Notes: generated from the sequence alone by a model not told the origin. 64,000 bases of DNA from Rhizobium altiplani (GCF_001542405.1 NZ_LNCD01000123.1:312501-376500), one strand, 5' to 3'. Numbered from the stretch's first letter, positions 52,121 through 63,862 are shown. Translations and numbers: made by a program.

Positions 52121-52501
52121 ATGGATATGCGCACCCCCCTGGGTAAGGTTCGCGGCCTTGGCTCGGCCAAGGAAGGAACCGATCATTTCTGGCGCCAGCG
52201 CGTCACGGCGGTTGCCAACGTGCCGCTTTTTCTCTTCTTCATCATCTTCATGATCATGCACGCGGGCCAGCCTTATGCCGACGTGGTTCACGCCCTGTCG
52301 AACCCGATTGTTGCGGTCGTCATGGGTCTGATGGTCGTTTCCGGCGTCATTCACATGCGGCTCGGCATGCAGGTCATCATCGAGGACTACGTTCATGGCG
52401 AATTCGCCAAGATCGTCCTTTTGATGCTGAACACCTTCTTTTCGATCCTGATGGCGGGGCTCTGTCTCTTCGCCATTCTGAAAATTGCATTTGTAGGATA
52501 A
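52121..52501 (+). CDS. sdhD: Succinate dehydrogenase hydrophobic anchor subunit
   Basis: 126-residue membrane anchor. The N-terminal [33 protein letters not shown] is typical of alphaproteobacterial SdhD. Three hydrophobic helices follow, with [18 protein letters not shown] (heme-ligand His and quinone-site Asp-Tyr) between helices two and three. Completes the membrane part with SdhC. Starts 11 bp after sdhC and ends 7 bp before sdhA. Confidence 0.95.
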   Translation: MDMRTPLGKVRGLGSAKEGTDHFWRQRVTAVANVPLFLFFIIFMIMHAGQPYADVVHALSNPIVAVVMGLMVVSGVIHMRLGMQVIIEDYVHGEFAKIVLLMLNTFFSILMAGLCLFAILKIAFVG

Positions 52502-52508
52502 CCGTATC

Positions 52509-54350
52509 ATGGCACCGACTTCACCCGCTCAGAATGGGAAGGCCTACAAATACGTCGATCACTCATACGATGTGATCGTCGTCGGCGCCGGCGGCGCCGG
52601 TCTTCGCGCCACGCTTGGCATGGCCGAACAGGGTTTCCGCACCGCCTGCATCACCAAGGTATTCCCGACCCGCTCGCACACGGTCGCTGCCCAGGGCGGC
52701 ATCGCCGCCTCGCTGCAGAATATGACGCCCGACAGCTGGCAGTGGCACCTCTACGACACCGTCAAGGGCTCCGACTGGCTCGGCGACGTCGACGCCATGC
52801 AGTATCTCACCATGGAGGCGCCGAAGGCGGTCTATGAGCTTGAGCATTACGGCGTTCCGTTCTCCCGCAACGAGGAAGGCAAGATCTACCAGCGGCCGTT
52901 CGGCGGCCACATGCAGAACTTCGGCGAAGGCCCGCCGGTGCAGCGCACCTGCGCCGTTGCCGACCGTACCGGCCACGCGATCCTGCACACGCTCTATGGT
53001 CAGTCACTGCGCAACAACGCCGAGTTCTTCATCGAGTATTTCGCGCTCGACCTGATCATGTCGGATGACGGCAGCCGCTGCACCGGCGTTGTCGCCTGGT
53101 GCCTCGATGACGGCACGATCCATCGCTTCGCCGCCAAGATGGTGGTGCTGGCGACCGGCGGCTACGGCCGCGCCTATTTCTCGGCAACCTCTGCCCACAC
53201 CTGCACCGGCGACGGCGGCGGTATGGTGGCCCGCGCCGGTCTGCCGCTGCAGGACATGGAATTCGTACAGTTCCACCCGACCGGCATTTACGGTTCGGGC
53301 TGTCTCATCACCGAAGGCGCGCGCGGCGAAGGCGGTTACCTCGTCAACTCCGAGGGCGAGCGTTTCATGGAACGCTATGCCCCTTCGGCGAAGGATCTCG
53401 CCTCGCGCGACGTCGTTTCGCGCTGCATGACGCTGGAGATCCGCGAAGGCCGCGGCGTCGGCAAGAACAAGGACCACATCTTCCTGCATCTCGACCATCT
53501 CGATCCGGCCGTGCTGCACGAGCGCCTGCCGGGCATTTCCGAGAGCGCCAAAATCTTCGCCGGCGTCGACGTGACGCGCGAGCCGATCCCGGTTCTGCCG
53601 ACCGTCCACTACAACATGGGCGGCATTCCGACGAATTACTGGGGCGAAGTGCTGAATGCCGACAGCTCCAATCCGGAGCGCATCATCCCCGGCCTGATGG
53701 CCGTGGGCGAAGCCGGTTGCGCCTCGGTGCACGGCGCCAATCGTCTCGGCTCCAACTCGCTGATCGACCTCGTGGTCTTCGGCCGCGCCGCCGCGATCCG
53801 CGCCGGCGAGGTCATCGATCGCGCTGCGCCGATCCCACATCTCAACGTCGCCGCCTGCGACAAGATCATGGATCGCTTCGACAGCCTGCGCAATGCCAGC
53901 GGCGGCACGCCGACGGCGGTGTTGCGCGAGAAGATGCAGCGCGCCATGCAGGAAGACGCCGCCGTATTCCGCACGCAGGAATCGCTGGAGTCGGGCTGCA
54001 AGCGCATCTCGGCCATCTGGCAGGAAATGCGCGACATCAAGGTCACCGACCGTTCGATGATCTGGAACTCCGACCTCGTGGAAACCCTCGAGCTGCAGAA
54101 CCTGATGGCCAACGCCATCACGACGATCTACGGCGCCGAGGCTCGCAAGGAGAGCCGTGGTTCGCACGCACGCGAAGACTACACGGAAGGCGCTTTTGCC
54201 GGCCGTGACGACGTCAACTGGCGCAAGCACACGCTCGCCTGGGTCAACGAGTCAGGCGACGTCAAGCTCGACTACCGCCCGGTTCACACCGAGCTCATCG
54301 CAGAGGGCATCGATCCCAAGAAGATCGCGCCCAAGGCTCGCGTGTACTAA
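52509..54350 (+). CDS. sdhA: Succinate dehydrogenase flavoprotein subunit
   Basis: 613-residue catalytic subunit oxidising succinate to fumarate. The FAD-binding [17 protein letters not shown] opens the protein; [15 protein letters not shown] has the His that links covalently to [24 protein letters not shown] carries catalytic residues, and [19 protein letters not shown] is the second FAD segment. Full length. Between sdhD and sdhB with short gaps (7 and 12 bp). Confidence 0.98.
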   Translation: MAPTSPAQNGKAYKYVDHSYDVIVVGAGGAGLRATLGMAEQGFRTACITKVFPTRSHTVAAQGGIAASLQNMTPDSWQWHLYDTVKGSDWLGDVDAMQYLTMEAPKAVYELEHYGVPFSRNEEGKIYQRPFGGHMQNFGEGPPVQRTCAVADRTGHAILHTLYGQSLRNNAEFFIEYFALDLIMSDDGSRCTGVVAWCLDDGTIHRFAAKMVVLATGGYGRAYFSATSAHTCTGDGGGMVARAGLPLQDMEFVQFHPTGIYGSGCLITEGARGEGGYLVNSEGERFMERYAPSAKDLASRDVVSRCMTLEIREGRGVGKNKDHIFLHLDHLDPAVLHERLPGISESAKIFAGVDVTREPIPVLPTVHYNMGGIPTNYWGEVLNADSSNPERIIPGLMAVGEAGCASVHGANRLGSNSLIDLVVFGRAAAIRAGEVIDRAAPIPHLNVAACDKIMDRFDSLRNASGGTPTAVLREKMQRAMQEDAAVFRTQESLESGCKRISAIWQEMRDIKVTDRSMIWNSDLVETLELQNLMANAITTIYGAEARKESRGSHAREDYTEGAFAGRDDVNWRKHTLAWVNESGDVKLDYRPVHTELIAEGIDPKKIAPKARVY

Positions 54351-54362
54351 AAGGAACCGGAC

Positions 54363-55142
54363 ATGGTTGAACTCGCTCTTCCCAAGAACTCCCAGATCCG
54401 CGAAGGCAAGGTATGGCCGAAGCCAGCGGGCGCGAAGAACACTCGCGAATTCCGCGTCTACCGCTGGAGCCCGGATGACGGACAGAACCCGTCGATCGAC
54501 ACCTTCTATATCGATGTCGACGATTGCGGTCCGATGGTGCTCGACGGTCTGCTCTACATCAAGAACAAGGTCGACCCGACGCTGACGCTGCGCCGTTCCT
54601 GTCGTGAGGGCATCTGCGGCTCCTGCGCGATGAACATCGACGGCACGAATACACTCGCCTGCACCAAGGGTCTCGACGACATCAAGGGCGCGGTGAAGAT
54701 CTATCCGCTGCCGCATCTGCCTGTCGTCAAGGACCTGGTCCCGGATCTCACCAACTTCTATGCCCAGCACCGCTCGATCGAGCCATGGCTGAAGACGGTT
54801 TCGCCGACGCCGGCCAAGGAATGGAAGCAGAGCCATGAGGACCGCCAGAAGCTCGACGGCCTCTACGAGTGCATTCTCTGCGCTTGCTGCTCGACTTCCT
54901 GTCCGAGCTACTGGTGGAACGGCGACCGCTACCTCGGTCCGGCCGTTCTCCTGCAGGCTTACCGCTGGCTGATCGACAGCCGCGACGAAGCGACCGGCGA
55001 GCGTCTCGACAATCTCGAGGATCCGTTCCGTCTCTATCGCTGCCACACGATCATGAACTGCGCGCAGACCTGCCCTAAGGGCCTGAACCCGGCCAAGGCG
55101 ATCGCCGAAATCAAGAAGATGATGGTCGAGCGTCGTGTTTGA
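54363..55142 (+). CDS. sdhB: Succinate dehydrogenase iron-sulfur subunit
   Basis: 259-residue electron-transfer subunit. [2Fe-2S] ligands are in [13 protein letters not shown], the [4Fe-4S] motif is [12 protein letters not shown] and the [3Fe-4S] motif is [17 protein letters not shown]. All spacings are normal. Last gene of sdhCDAB, closed by a strong terminator. Confidence 0.98.
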   Translation: MVELALPKNSQIREGKVWPKPAGAKNTREFRVYRWSPDDGQNPSIDTFYIDVDDCGPMVLDGLLYIKNKVDPTLTLRRSCREGICGSCAMNIDGTNTLACTKGLDDIKGAVKIYPLPHLPVVKDLVPDLTNFYAQHRSIEPWLKTVSPTPAKEWKQSHEDRQKLDGLYECILCACCSTSCPSYWWNGDRYLGPAVLLQAYRWLIDSRDEATGERLDNLEDPFRLYRCHTIMNCAQTCPKGLNPAKAIAEIKKMMVERRV

Positions 55143-55152
55143 TCAATCCAGT

Positions 55153-55180
55153 AAAAGGGCCGCAGATGCGGCCCTTTTCT
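55153..55180 (+). terminator. Terminator of sdhCDAB
   Basis: Perfect 11-bp stem AAAAGGGCCGC/GCGGCCCTTTT (55153-55163 with 55168-55178), 4-nt loop AGAT, with the T-run inside the stem end. It begins 11 bp after the sdhB stop. Confidence 0.92.
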
Positions 55181-55364
55181 CTATCCGCTCGCGAAGCCTT
55201 AATTTGCGGTGATTGCGCCAAATTTGTCTCGGCGTTACGACGTTGCTCCCACATCGACACAATTTCTCCTCGCGCTGGCTTGATTCAGTACAGCCTTTCA
55301 AGATAATTCCGCCGTGATTGCGCGGCAACTTCAGGGCAATACTGGAAAAATCAGGAGTATGATG

Positions 55365-55874
55365 ATGCAGTTCAGACATATGGCGACAGGTCTCGTGGTT
55401 ATTCTGTCGTTAGCTGGCTGCCAGCGCACCGCCTATGACAATGCAAGCTATAGCCAGCCGGCGCCGCTGACGGCCCAGCCGGTTCCCTCGGTTCAGGGCG
55501 GACAGCTTCCGCCGCCTTCCGGTGCTTCCCAATTCCCCGCCGCTCCAACGGCCACGGCGCCAGTCGCCGGCGGCCAGCCCGGCGCGATGGCTGCGAATGC
55601 GATGGATGTCACGAAGGAATCGATGGTCGGTAGCTGGCGCGTCAACGGCTCCTGCGACATGTTCCTGACGCTCACCAATCTCGGCAGCGGCTCGCGCGGG
55701 GGTACGCGCGGCTGCGTCGGCGAACTGACGGCGATGGGCTCCTGGGAAGTTTCAGGCAAGCAGGTTATCCTGAAGGACCGCAGCGGCAACCAGATCGGCA
55801 GCGTCTACAAGACCGCCGACAACGCTTTCAGCGGCCAGACCAATACCGGTCAGCCGATCAGCCTCAGCCGTTAA
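55365..55874 (+). CDS. Omp19-like lipoprotein, AprI/Inh protease-inhibitor family
   Basis: 169-residue lipoprotein. Signal [19 protein letters not shown] with the lipobox LAGC (Cys19 after cleavage). A Pro/Gln/Ala-rich linker to about residue 80 precedes an Inh-type beta-barrel domain: [44 protein letters not shown] and a C-terminal strand. Brucella Omp19 is the best-known relative and inhibits proteases. AGGAG lies 7 bp before ATG 55365; two further in-frame ATGs directly upstream (55359, 55362) are too close to it. Confidence 0.85.
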   Translation: MQFRHMATGLVVILSLAGCQRTAYDNASYSQPAPLTAQPVPSVQGGQLPPPSGASQFPAAPTATAPVAGGQPGAMAANAMDVTKESMVGSWRVNGSCDMFLTLTNLGSGSRGGTRGCVGELTAMGSWEVSGKQVILKDRSGNQIGSVYKTADNAFSGQTNTGQPISLSR

Positions 55875-55879
55875 AAGAT

Positions 55880-55899
55880 CCGGCGGCGAAGGCCGCCGG
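55880..55899 (+). terminator. Hairpin after the Omp19-like gene
   Basis: Perfect 8-bp stem CCGGCGGC/GCCGCCGG (55880-55887 with 55892-55899), 4-nt loop, 6 bp after the stop. No T-run, so it may be a weak terminator or stability element before zapE. Confidence 0.5.
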
Positions 55900-55922
55900 T
55901 CCTGCATAGGCGGACCTCCTTT

Positions 55923-57086
55923 ATGCAACCCATGCCAGACTACACCCTGAGCGTCAGCGAACAATTGAAGTCGCTGACGGCTTCGGGCGCGCTTCAAATC
56001 GATTCAGCCCAGATGCACGTGGCGATATGCCTGGATCGGGTACTGTCGGGGTTGAAGCAGCGGCGGCCGGCGGCAAAGGCAAGCGCTCTCGGCTGGTTGT
56101 TCGCCAACAAGAAGAAGCCGTCGGAAGCAGTCAAAGGACTCTACATTCATGGCAGCGTCGGCCGCGGGAAGACGATGCTGATGGATATGTTCTTCGGAAT
56201 GGCGCCCTGCGCGAAGAAGCGGCGCGCGCACTTCCACGAATTCATGGCCGACGTGCACAACCGCATTGCGGCGCACCGGCTGAAGCTCAAGCAGGGCGAG
56301 ACCAAGCAGGCAGATCCCATTCCGGTCGTCGCTGCTGCCCTCTATGACGAAGCCGAACTGCTTTGCTTCGATGAGTTTACCGTGACTGACATCGCCGACG
56401 CGATGATCCTGTCACGCCTTTTCTCAGAGCTTTTCCGTCGCGGGTGCCTGCTGGTCGCGACCTCCAATGTCGAGCCAAACAATCTCTACAAGGACGGCCT
56501 CAATCGAAGCCTGTTCCTGCCCTTCGTCGATCTGCTGAAGCAGAACGTCGAGATCGTGACACTGGACTCGCCGACTGACTATCGGATGGAGAAGCTCGAA
56601 AGCCAGCCGGTCTATCTGACGCCGATCGATAACCGGACCGACATGGCCATGGATGCATCCTGGACGCAGGCGCTTCACGGCCGAAAGGCGCAGCCGCTGG
56701 ACATTCCGATGAAAGGGCGGTCGATCCATGTGCCGCTGGCAGTCGATCGGCTGGCGCGGTTTTCGTTCGCTGATCTCTGTGAAAAGCCGCTGGGTGCCGC
56801 GGACTTTCTGGCCATTGCCGAACGCTTCGACGCCATCTTCGTTGATCATGTGCCGCTGCTGGGGCCAGACAAGCGAAACCAGATCAAGCGCTTCATCATC
56901 CTGATCGATACACTTTACGATCATGCGGTACGGCTCTATGTCTCCGCTGCGGCGATGCCTGAAAATTTGCTGACACAGGCGCGTGGTACCGAAGGCTTTG
57001 AATTCGATCGTACTGTCTCGCGACTTTTCGAGATGCGCAGTTTGGAATATCTTGCATTGCACCACGAGCGGCGGGCCGCAGAGTAA
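55923..57086 (+). CDS. zapE: AFG1-family ATPase ZapE
   Basis: 387-residue P-loop ATPase. Walker A GSVGRGKTMLMDMFF is near residue 77 and Walker B ELLCFDEFTVTDIADAMILSRL near residue 148; VATSNVEPNNLYKDGLNR is the sensor region. The family includes ZapE (cell division, Z-ring) and yeast Afg1, which helps degrade mitochondrially encoded respiratory subunits. Its place between sdh and mdh-suc fits a link to respiration. Start ATG 55923, or 55932; no obvious ribosome-binding site. Confidence 0.92.
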   Translation: MQPMPDYTLSVSEQLKSLTASGALQIDSAQMHVAICLDRVLSGLKQRRPAAKASALGWLFANKKKPSEAVKGLYIHGSVGRGKTMLMDMFFGMAPCAKKRRAHFHEFMADVHNRIAAHRLKLKQGETKQADPIPVVAAALYDEAELLCFDEFTVTDIADAMILSRLFSELFRRGCLLVATSNVEPNNLYKDGLNRSLFLPFVDLLKQNVEIVTLDSPTDYRMEKLESQPVYLTPIDNRTDMAMDASWTQALHGRKAQPLDIPMKGRSIHVPLAVDRLARFSFADLCEKPLGAADFLAIAERFDAIFVDHVPLLGPDKRNQIKRFIILIDTLYDHAVRLYVSAAAMPENLLTQARGTEGFEFDRTVSRLFEMRSLEYLALHHERRAAE

Positions 57087-57105
57087 CGTTTTGGTGAAAA
57101 ATAAT

Positions 57106-57121
57106 CTTACGTTTACGTAAG
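57106..57121. promoter_or_regulatory. 16-bp perfect palindrome upstream of mdh, candidate operator
   Basis: CTTACGTTTACGTAAG: CTTACG and CGTAAG arms around TTTA. It sits in an AT-rich 179-bp region between zapE and mdh, 145 bp before the mdh start. The layout recalls MerR-type operators (TTTACGTTTACGTAAA-like), but no regulator gene for it is visible here. Confidence 0.5.
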
Positions 57122-57136
57122 AAATTTATGATCTAA

Positions 57137-58228
<1,092 letters not shown>

Positions 58229-58268
58229 TCAGACCGCGCGCTGACGCAATCCAAACAGGAATAGATCC

Positions 58269-59462
58269 ATGAATATTCATGAATATCAGGCCAAGGCTCT
58301 GCTGAAGGGCTATGGCGCGCCGGTCGCAAAAGGTGTGGCGATCCTCAAGGTCGAGGAAGCCGAAGCTGCTGCCAAGTCGCTTCCAGGCCCGCTTTACGTG
58401 GTCAAGAGCCAGATCCATGCCGGCGGCCGCGGCAAGGGCAAGTTCAAGGAACTCGGCCCCGACGCCAAGGGCGGCGTTCGTCTCGCCAAGTCGATTGACG
58501 AAGTCGTTGCTCACGCCAAGGAAATGCTCGGCAACACGCTGGTAACGGCGCAGACGGGCGAAGCTGGCAAGCAGGTCAACCGCCTCTACATCGAAGACGG
58601 CGCCGATATTGCACGCGAACTCTATTGCTCGCTGCTGGTCGACCGTTCGGTCGGTCGCGTTGCCTTCGTCGTCTCGACCGAAGGCGGCATGGATATCGAG
58701 GCTGTCGCTCACGATACGCCCGAGAAGATCCACACGATCGCTATCGACCCGGAAGCCGGCGTCACCGCTGCTGACGTTGCTGCGATCTCCAAGGCTCTCG
58801 AACTGAGCGGCGCTGCCGCCGAAGACGCCAAGTCGCTGTTCCCGGCCCTCTACAAGGCATTCGGCGAAAAGGACATGGCTCTCCTCGAGGTCAATCCGCT
58901 GATCGTCATGAAGGACGGCCACCTGCGCGTTCTCGACGCCAAGATGTCATTCGACGGCAATGCGCTGTTCCGCCACGACGACGTGAAGGCGCTGCGCGAC
59001 GAGACCGAAGAGGATGCCAAGGAAATCGAGGCCTCGAAGTGGGATCTCGCCTACGTAGCCCTCGACGGCAACATCGGCTGCATGGTCAACGGCGCTGGCC
59101 TTGCCATGGCGACGATGGACATCATCAAGCTCTACGGCAAGGAGCCGGCAAACTTCTGCGACGTCGGCGGTGGCGCCGGCAAGGAGAAGGTCGCGGCAGC
59201 CTTCAAGATCATCACGGCTGACCCGAAGGTCGAGGGCATCCTCGTCAACATCTTCGGCGGCATCATGCGTTGCGACGTCATCGCCGAAGGCGTTGTCGCA
59301 GCTGTGCAGGAAGTCGGTCTGAAGGTTCCGCTCGTCGTTCGCCTCGAAGGCACCAACGTCGAACTCGGCAAGAAAATCCTCAACGAGTCGGGTCTGGCGA
59401 TTACGGCTGCCGACGATCTCGACGACGCGGCGAAGAAGATCGTCGCGGCGATCAAGGCCTAA
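58269..59462 (+). CDS. sucC: Succinyl-CoA synthetase beta subunit
   Basis: 397-residue ADP-forming subunit. [19 protein letters not shown] is the fixed family start. The ATP-grasp glycine loop is [37 protein letters not shown] supplies nucleotide/Mg ligands, and [15 protein letters not shown] contacts the alpha subunit. Full length. 40 bp after mdh and 18 bp before sucD. Confidence 0.98.
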   Translation: MNIHEYQAKALLKGYGAPVAKGVAILKVEEAEAAAKSLPGPLYVVKSQIHAGGRGKGKFKELGPDAKGGVRLAKSIDEVVAHAKEMLGNTLVTAQTGEAGKQVNRLYIEDGADIARELYCSLLVDRSVGRVAFVVSTEGGMDIEAVAHDTPEKIHTIAIDPEAGVTAADVAAISKALELSGAAAEDAKSLFPALYKAFGEKDMALLEVNPLIVMKDGHLRVLDAKMSFDGNALFRHDDVKALRDETEEDAKEIEASKWDLAYVALDGNIGCMVNGAGLAMATMDIIKLYGKEPANFCDVGGGAGKEKVAAAFKIITADPKVEGILVNIFGGIMRCDVIAEGVVAAVQEVGLKVPLVVRLEGTNVELGKKILNESGLAITAADDLDDAAKKIVAAIKA

Positions 59463-59480
59463 TCCGGAAGGACCGAAAGA

Positions 59481-60386
59481 ATGTCTATTCTCGTCAACAA
59501 AGACACCAAGGTTCTCGTTCAGGGCCTGACCGGCAAGACCGGCACCTTCCACACCGAACAGGCGCTTGCCTATTACGGCACCAAGATGGTCGGCGGTATT
59601 CACCCGAAGAAGGGTGGCGAAACCTGGTCGTCGGGCGTCGACGGCACGGTGCTGCCGATCTTCGCAAGCGTTGCCGAAGCCAAGGAACGGACGGGCGCCG
59701 ATGCGACCGTGATCTACGTTCCGCCGGCAGGCGCCGCTGACGCGATCATTGAGGCGATCGAGGCCGAAATCCCGTTCATCACCTGCATCACCGAGGGTAT
59801 CCCGGTCATGGACATGGTGCGCGTCAAGGCTAAGCTCGACAAGTCGAAGTCGCGCCTGCTCGGACCGAACTGCCCGGGCATCCTGACGCCGGAAGAATGC
59901 AAGATCGGCATCATGCCGGGCTCGATCTTCCGCAAGGGTTCGGTCGGTATCGTTTCGCGCTCCGGCACGCTGACCTACGAAGCCGTGTTCCAGACATCGA
60001 ACGAAGGCCTCGGCCAGACGACGGCTGTTGGTATCGGCGGCGACCCGGTCAAGGGCACCGAGTTCATCGACGTGCTGGAAATGTTCCTGGCCGATGAAGC
60101 CACGACCTCGATCATCATGATCGGCGAAATCGGCGGCTCGGCTGAAGAAGATGCAGCACAGTTCTTGATCGACGAAGCCAAGAAGGGCCGCAAGAAGCCG
60201 ATGGCCGGCTTCATCGCGGGCCGTACGGCTCCGAAGGGCCGCACCATGGGTCATGCCGGTGCTGTCGTTTCCGGCGGCAAGGGCGACGCGGAATCGAAGA
60301 TATCAGCCATGGAATCGGCCGGCATCCGCGTCTCGCCGTCGCCGGCGCGCCTTGGCAAGACGCTGGTTGAAGTCCTCAAGGGCTAA
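59481..60386 (+). CDS. sucD: Succinyl-CoA synthetase alpha subunit
   Basis: 301-residue CoA-binding subunit. [17 protein letters not shown] opens the CoA-binding domain; [20 protein letters not shown] is conserved, and the phosphorylated His is in [18 protein letters not shown] near residue 253. Pairs with SucC. A hairpin but no T-run follows, so read-through into sucA is likely. Confidence 0.98.
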   Translation: MSILVNKDTKVLVQGLTGKTGTFHTEQALAYYGTKMVGGIHPKKGGETWSSGVDGTVLPIFASVAEAKERTGADATVIYVPPAGAADAIIEAIEAEIPFITCITEGIPVMDMVRVKAKLDKSKSRLLGPNCPGILTPEECKIGIMPGSIFRKGSVGIVSRSGTLTYEAVFQTSNEGLGQTTAVGIGGDPVKGTEFIDVLEMFLADEATTSIIMIGEIGGSAEEDAAQFLIDEAKKGRKKPMAGFIAGRTAPKGRTMGHAGAVVSGGKGDAESKISAMESAGIRVSPSPARLGKTLVEVLKG

Positions 60387-60398
60387 TCCAATCTATAG

Positions 60399-60429
60399 CC
60401 CGGGCAACGGTTTTCGCCGCTTGCCCGGG
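60399..60429 (+). terminator. Hairpin between sucD and sucA
   Basis: CCCGGGCAA (60399-60407) pairs with TTGCCCGGG (60421-60429). No T-run follows, and sucA begins 118 bp later, so I read it as partial termination or transcript processing rather than full termination. Confidence 0.5.
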
Positions 60430-60547
60430 TCTGGACTTTGAAATGGAATGAGCCGCGGACAGGCGGCTATCGACAGATGCGGCAAGCCGGTCGAGTATCC
60501 GGCGGAATCACAAGTCAGGAGGCGGACGAAAGCGTCCGCGTGTAACC

Positions 60548-63532
60548 ATGGCACGGCAAGAAGCCAACGAGCAGTTTCAGATTACCTCGTTCCTGGATGG
60601 CGCCAATGCTGCCTATATCGAGCAGCTCTATGCGCGCTATGAAGAAGACCCGAGCTCGGTCAACGAGGAATGGCGGTCCTTCTTCAAGGCTCTGGAAGAC
60701 AATCCGGAAGATGTGAAAAAGGCGGCCAAGGGTGCATCCTGGCGCAAGACGAACTGGCCCCTGCAGCCGAAGAGCGATCTCGTTTCGGCGCTCGACGGTG
60801 ATTGGGGCACTGTTGAAAAGATCATTGAGACCAAGGTTAAGGGCAAGGCTGAGGCCGCCGGCAAGCCGACCGAAGGTGCCGACATCCTGCAGGCGACCCG
60901 CGACTCCGTCCGCGCCATCATGATGATCCGCGCCTATCGCATGCGCGGCCACCTGCATGCCAAGCTCGATCCGCTCGGGATCGCGGCACCCGTCGAAGAC
61001 TACAAGGAACTGTCGCCCGAAGCTTACGGTTTCACGCAGGCCGACTATTCCCGCAAGATCTTCATCGACAACGTTCTAGGCCTCGAATACGCCACGCTTC
61101 CCGAGATGATCGAGATCCTCGAGCGCACCTACTGCTCGACTCTCGGCGTCGAATTCATGCATATTTCCAATCCGGAAGAAAAAGCCTGGATCCAGGAGCG
61201 CATCGAAGGTCCGGACAAGGGCGTTGCCTTCACCCCGGAAGGCAAGAAGGCGATCCTTGCCAAGCTGGTCGAGGCCGAAGGCTACGAGCAGTTCCTCGAC
61301 GTGAAGTTCAAGGGCACCAAGCGCTTTGGTCTCGATGGTGGCGAATCGCTCATCCCGGCACTGGAGCAGATCCTAAAGCGCGGCGGCCACCTCGGCCTTC
61401 GTGAAGCCGTGTTCGGTATGGCCCATCGCGGTCGTCTGAATGTGCTTTCGCAAGTCATGGGCAAGCCGCATCGCGCGATTTTCCACGAATTCAAGGGCGG
61501 TTCCTACGCGCCTGACGAAGTCGAAGGCTCGGGCGACGTCAAGTACCACCTCGGCGCCTCCTCCGACCGCGAGTTCGACGGCAACAAGGTCCACGTCTCG
61601 CTGACGGCCAATCCGTCGCACCTTGAAATCGTTGACCCCGTCGTCATGGGCAAGGCTCGCGCCAAGCAGGACATGGGCGCCACCGTCTGGGACGGCGATA
61701 CCATTCCGCTGTCGGAGCGCGCCAAGGTTCTGCCGCTGCTGATCCACGGCGACGCGGCGTTTGCCGGCCAGGGCGTGATTGCCGAAATCCTCGGCCTGTC
61801 GGGCCTGCGCGGTCACCGCGTTGCCGGCACGATGCACGTCATCATCAACAACCAGATCGGCTTCACCACCAACCCGGCCTTCTCGCGTTCGTCGCCCTAT
61901 CCGTCCGACGTCGCCAAGATGATCGAGGCGCCGATCTTCCACGTCAACGGCGACGATCCGGAAGCAGTTGTCTATGCTGCCAAGATCGCCATGGAATTCC
62001 GCATGAAGTTCCACAAGCCCGTTGTGGTCGACATGTTCTGCTATCGTCGCTACGGCCACAATGAAGGCGATGAGCCGTCCTTCACGCAGCCGAAGATGTA
62101 CAAGGTCATCCGCGCCCACAAGACGGTGCTGCAGATCTATGCGGATCGCCTCGTTGCCGAAGGCCTGCTGACCGATGGCGACGTCGAGAAGATGAAGGCT
62201 GACTGGCGCGCGCATCTCGAGCAGGAGTTCGACGCCGGGCAGAGCTACAAGCCGAACAAGGCCGATTGGCTGGATGGCGAGTGGTCGGGCCTGCGCACGG
62301 CTGACAACGCCGACGAACAGCGCCGCGGCAAGACCGCCGTTCCGATGAAGACGCTTAAGGATATAGGCCGCAAGCTTTCGGAAATTCCGCAAGGCTTCCA
62401 TGCACACCGCACGATCCAGCGCTTCATGGAAAACCGCGCCAACATGATCCAGACGGGCGAGAATCTCGACTGGGCGATGGCCGAGGCGCTTGCCTTCGGT
62501 TCGCTTGTTGTCGAAGGCCACAAGATCCGCCTTTCCGGTCAGGATTGCGAGCGCGGTACCTTCTCGCAGCGTCATTCGGTTCTCTACGATCAGGAGACGG
62601 AAGAGCGCTACATCCCGCTGGCGAACCTGTCGTCCAACCAGGCCCGTTACGAAGTCATCAATTCGATGCTTTCGGAAGAAGCGGTCCTCGGCTTCGAATA
62701 CGGCTATTCGTTGGCCCGCCCGAACGCGCTGACCCTTTGGGAAGCCCAGTTCGGTGACTTCGCCAACGGCGCGCAGGTCGTCTTCGACCAGTTCGTCTCC
62801 TCGGGCGAGCGCAAGTGGCTGCGTATGTCAGGTCTCGTCTGCCTGTTGCCGCATGGTTACGAGGGCCAGGGTCCGGAACACTCTTCAGCCCGCCTCGAGC
62901 GCTTCCTGCAGCTTTGCGCGGAAGACAACATGCAGGTCGCCAACGTCACGACGCCGGCAAACTACTTCCACATCCTGCGTCGTCAGCTGAAGCGTGACTT
63001 CCGCAAGCCGCTCGTGCTGATGACACCGAAGTCCCTGCTGCGTCACAAGCGGGCTGTTTCCAGCCTTGCCGAGCTCGCTGGCGAGTCTTCCTTCCATCGT
63101 CTCCTCTGGGACGATGCGGAGGTCATCAAGGACGGCCCGATCAAGCTGCAGAAGGATGCGAAGATCCGCCGCGTGGTCATGTGCACCGGCAAGGTCTACT
63201 ACGACCTTCTGGAAGAGCGCGAAAAGCGCGGCATCGACGACATCTACCTGCTGCGCGTCGAACAGCTCTATCCGTTCCCGGCAAAGGCGCTCATCAATGA
63301 GCTTTCCCGCTTCCGGAACGCCGAGATGGTCTGGTGCCAGGAAGAGCCGAAGAACATGGGCGCATGGTCGTTCATCGACCCGTATCTGGAGTGGGTGCTC
63401 GCCCACATCGATGCGAAGTACCAGCGCGTCCGCTACACCGGCCGTCCGGCTGCCGCTTCGCCGGCAACGGGTCTGATGTCCAAGCATCTGTCGCAGCTCG
63501 CCGCATTCCTCGAGGATGCGCTGGGCGGTTAA
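60548..63532 (+). CDS. sucA: 2-oxoglutarate dehydrogenase E1 component
   Basis: 994-residue thiamin-diphosphate subunit of the 2-oxoglutarate dehydrogenase complex. The N-terminal FLDGANAAYIEQLYARYEEDPSSVNEEWRSFF is the E2-binding region typical of OGDH; the ThDP/Mg motif is HGDAAFAGQGV...MHVIINNQIGF (GD to NN). AHRGRLNVLSQV and GRRYG-like YRRYGHNEGDEPSFTQP are conserved, and LLPHGYEGQGPEHSSARLERFLQL is in the C-terminal half. Full length with no break. Confidence 0.98.
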   Translation: MARQEANEQFQITSFLDGANAAYIEQLYARYEEDPSSVNEEWRSFFKALEDNPEDVKKAAKGASWRKTNWPLQPKSDLVSALDGDWGTVEKIIETKVKGKAEAAGKPTEGADILQATRDSVRAIMMIRAYRMRGHLHAKLDPLGIAAPVEDYKELSPEAYGFTQADYSRKIFIDNVLGLEYATLPEMIEILERTYCSTLGVEFMHISNPEEKAWIQERIEGPDKGVAFTPEGKKAILAKLVEAEGYEQFLDVKFKGTKRFGLDGGESLIPALEQILKRGGHLGLREAVFGMAHRGRLNVLSQVMGKPHRAIFHEFKGGSYAPDEVEGSGDVKYHLGASSDREFDGNKVHVSLTANPSHLEIVDPVVMGKARAKQDMGATVWDGDTIPLSERAKVLPLLIHGDAAFAGQGVIAEILGLSGLRGHRVAGTMHVIINNQIGFTTNPAFSRSSPYPSDVAKMIEAPIFHVNGDDPEAVVYAAKIAMEFRMKFHKPVVVDMFCYRRYGHNEGDEPSFTQPKMYKVIRAHKTVLQIYADRLVAEGLLTDGDVEKMKADWRAHLEQEFDAGQSYKPNKADWLDGEWSGLRTADNADEQRRGKTAVPMKTLKDIGRKLSEIPQGFHAHRTIQRFMENRANMIQTGENLDWAMAEALAFGSLVVEGHKIRLSGQDCERGTFSQRHSVLYDQETEERYIPLANLSSNQARYEVINSMLSEEAVLGFEYGYSLARPNALTLWEAQFGDFANGAQVVFDQFVSSGERKWLRMSGLVCLLPHGYEGQGPEHSSARLERFLQLCAEDNMQVANVTTPANYFHILRRQLKRDFRKPLVLMTPKSLLRHKRAVSSLAELAGESSFHRLLWDDAEVIKDGPIKLQKDAKIRRVVMCTGKVYYDLLEEREKRGIDDIYLLRVEQLYPFPAKALINELSRFRNAEMVWCQEEPKNMGAWSFIDPYLEWVLAHIDAKYQRVRYTGRPAAASPATGLMSKHLSQLAAFLEDALGG

Positions 63533-63544
63533 GGGATCGGGGCG

Positions 63545-63862
63545 ATGGCATATTTCTTCTTCAGACTTGTGCCGCCTCGCCCCCGTTTCCCCTACGACGC
63601 GACCGGGGAGGAAATGGCCGCGATGAAGCGCCATGCAGCCTACTGGCACCAGAACGCGGAAGAGGGATCGGCGATCACCGTTGGCCCCGTCTTCGAAGGT
63701 GAAGGAGGCTGGGGCATGGCAGTCGTCTCGGTGGAGGATCAGCAGGCAGCGCAAGCGCTTGCCGATGCCGATCCGATCATCCAGTCCGGCTACGGTTTTC
63801 GCTTCGACATATTGCCAATGCCCTCGATCATTCTCCGGCCGTCAGGAGCCGGAAACGAATAA
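63545..63862 (+). CDS. YciI-like protein inside the suc operon
   Basis: 105-residue protein of the YciI-like ferredoxin-fold group. MAYFFFRLVPPRPRFPYDATGEEMAAMKRHAAYW and GPVFEGEGGWGMAVVSVEDQQAAQALADADPII match the family's strand-helix pattern and its conserved His/Asp region. It lies 12 bp after sucA and 29 bp before sucB, so it is co-transcribed with the 2-oxoglutarate dehydrogenase genes. A metabolic accessory role is only inferred from that position. Confidence 0.8.
   Translation: MAYFFFRLVPPRPRFPYDATGEEMAAMKRHAAYWHQNAEEGSAITVGPVFEGEGGWGMAVVSVEDQQAAQALADADPIIQSGYGFRFDILPMPSIILRPSGAGNE

Noticed and set aside
58268-58281. 14-bp palindrome CATGAATATTCATG at the sucC start codon
   Set aside because: Explained by the conserved MNIHEY coding sequence of SucC; not evidence of an operator.
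58947-60254. 435-codon minus-strand frame opposite sucC/sucD
   Set aside because: Antisense shadow of two strongly conserved genes.
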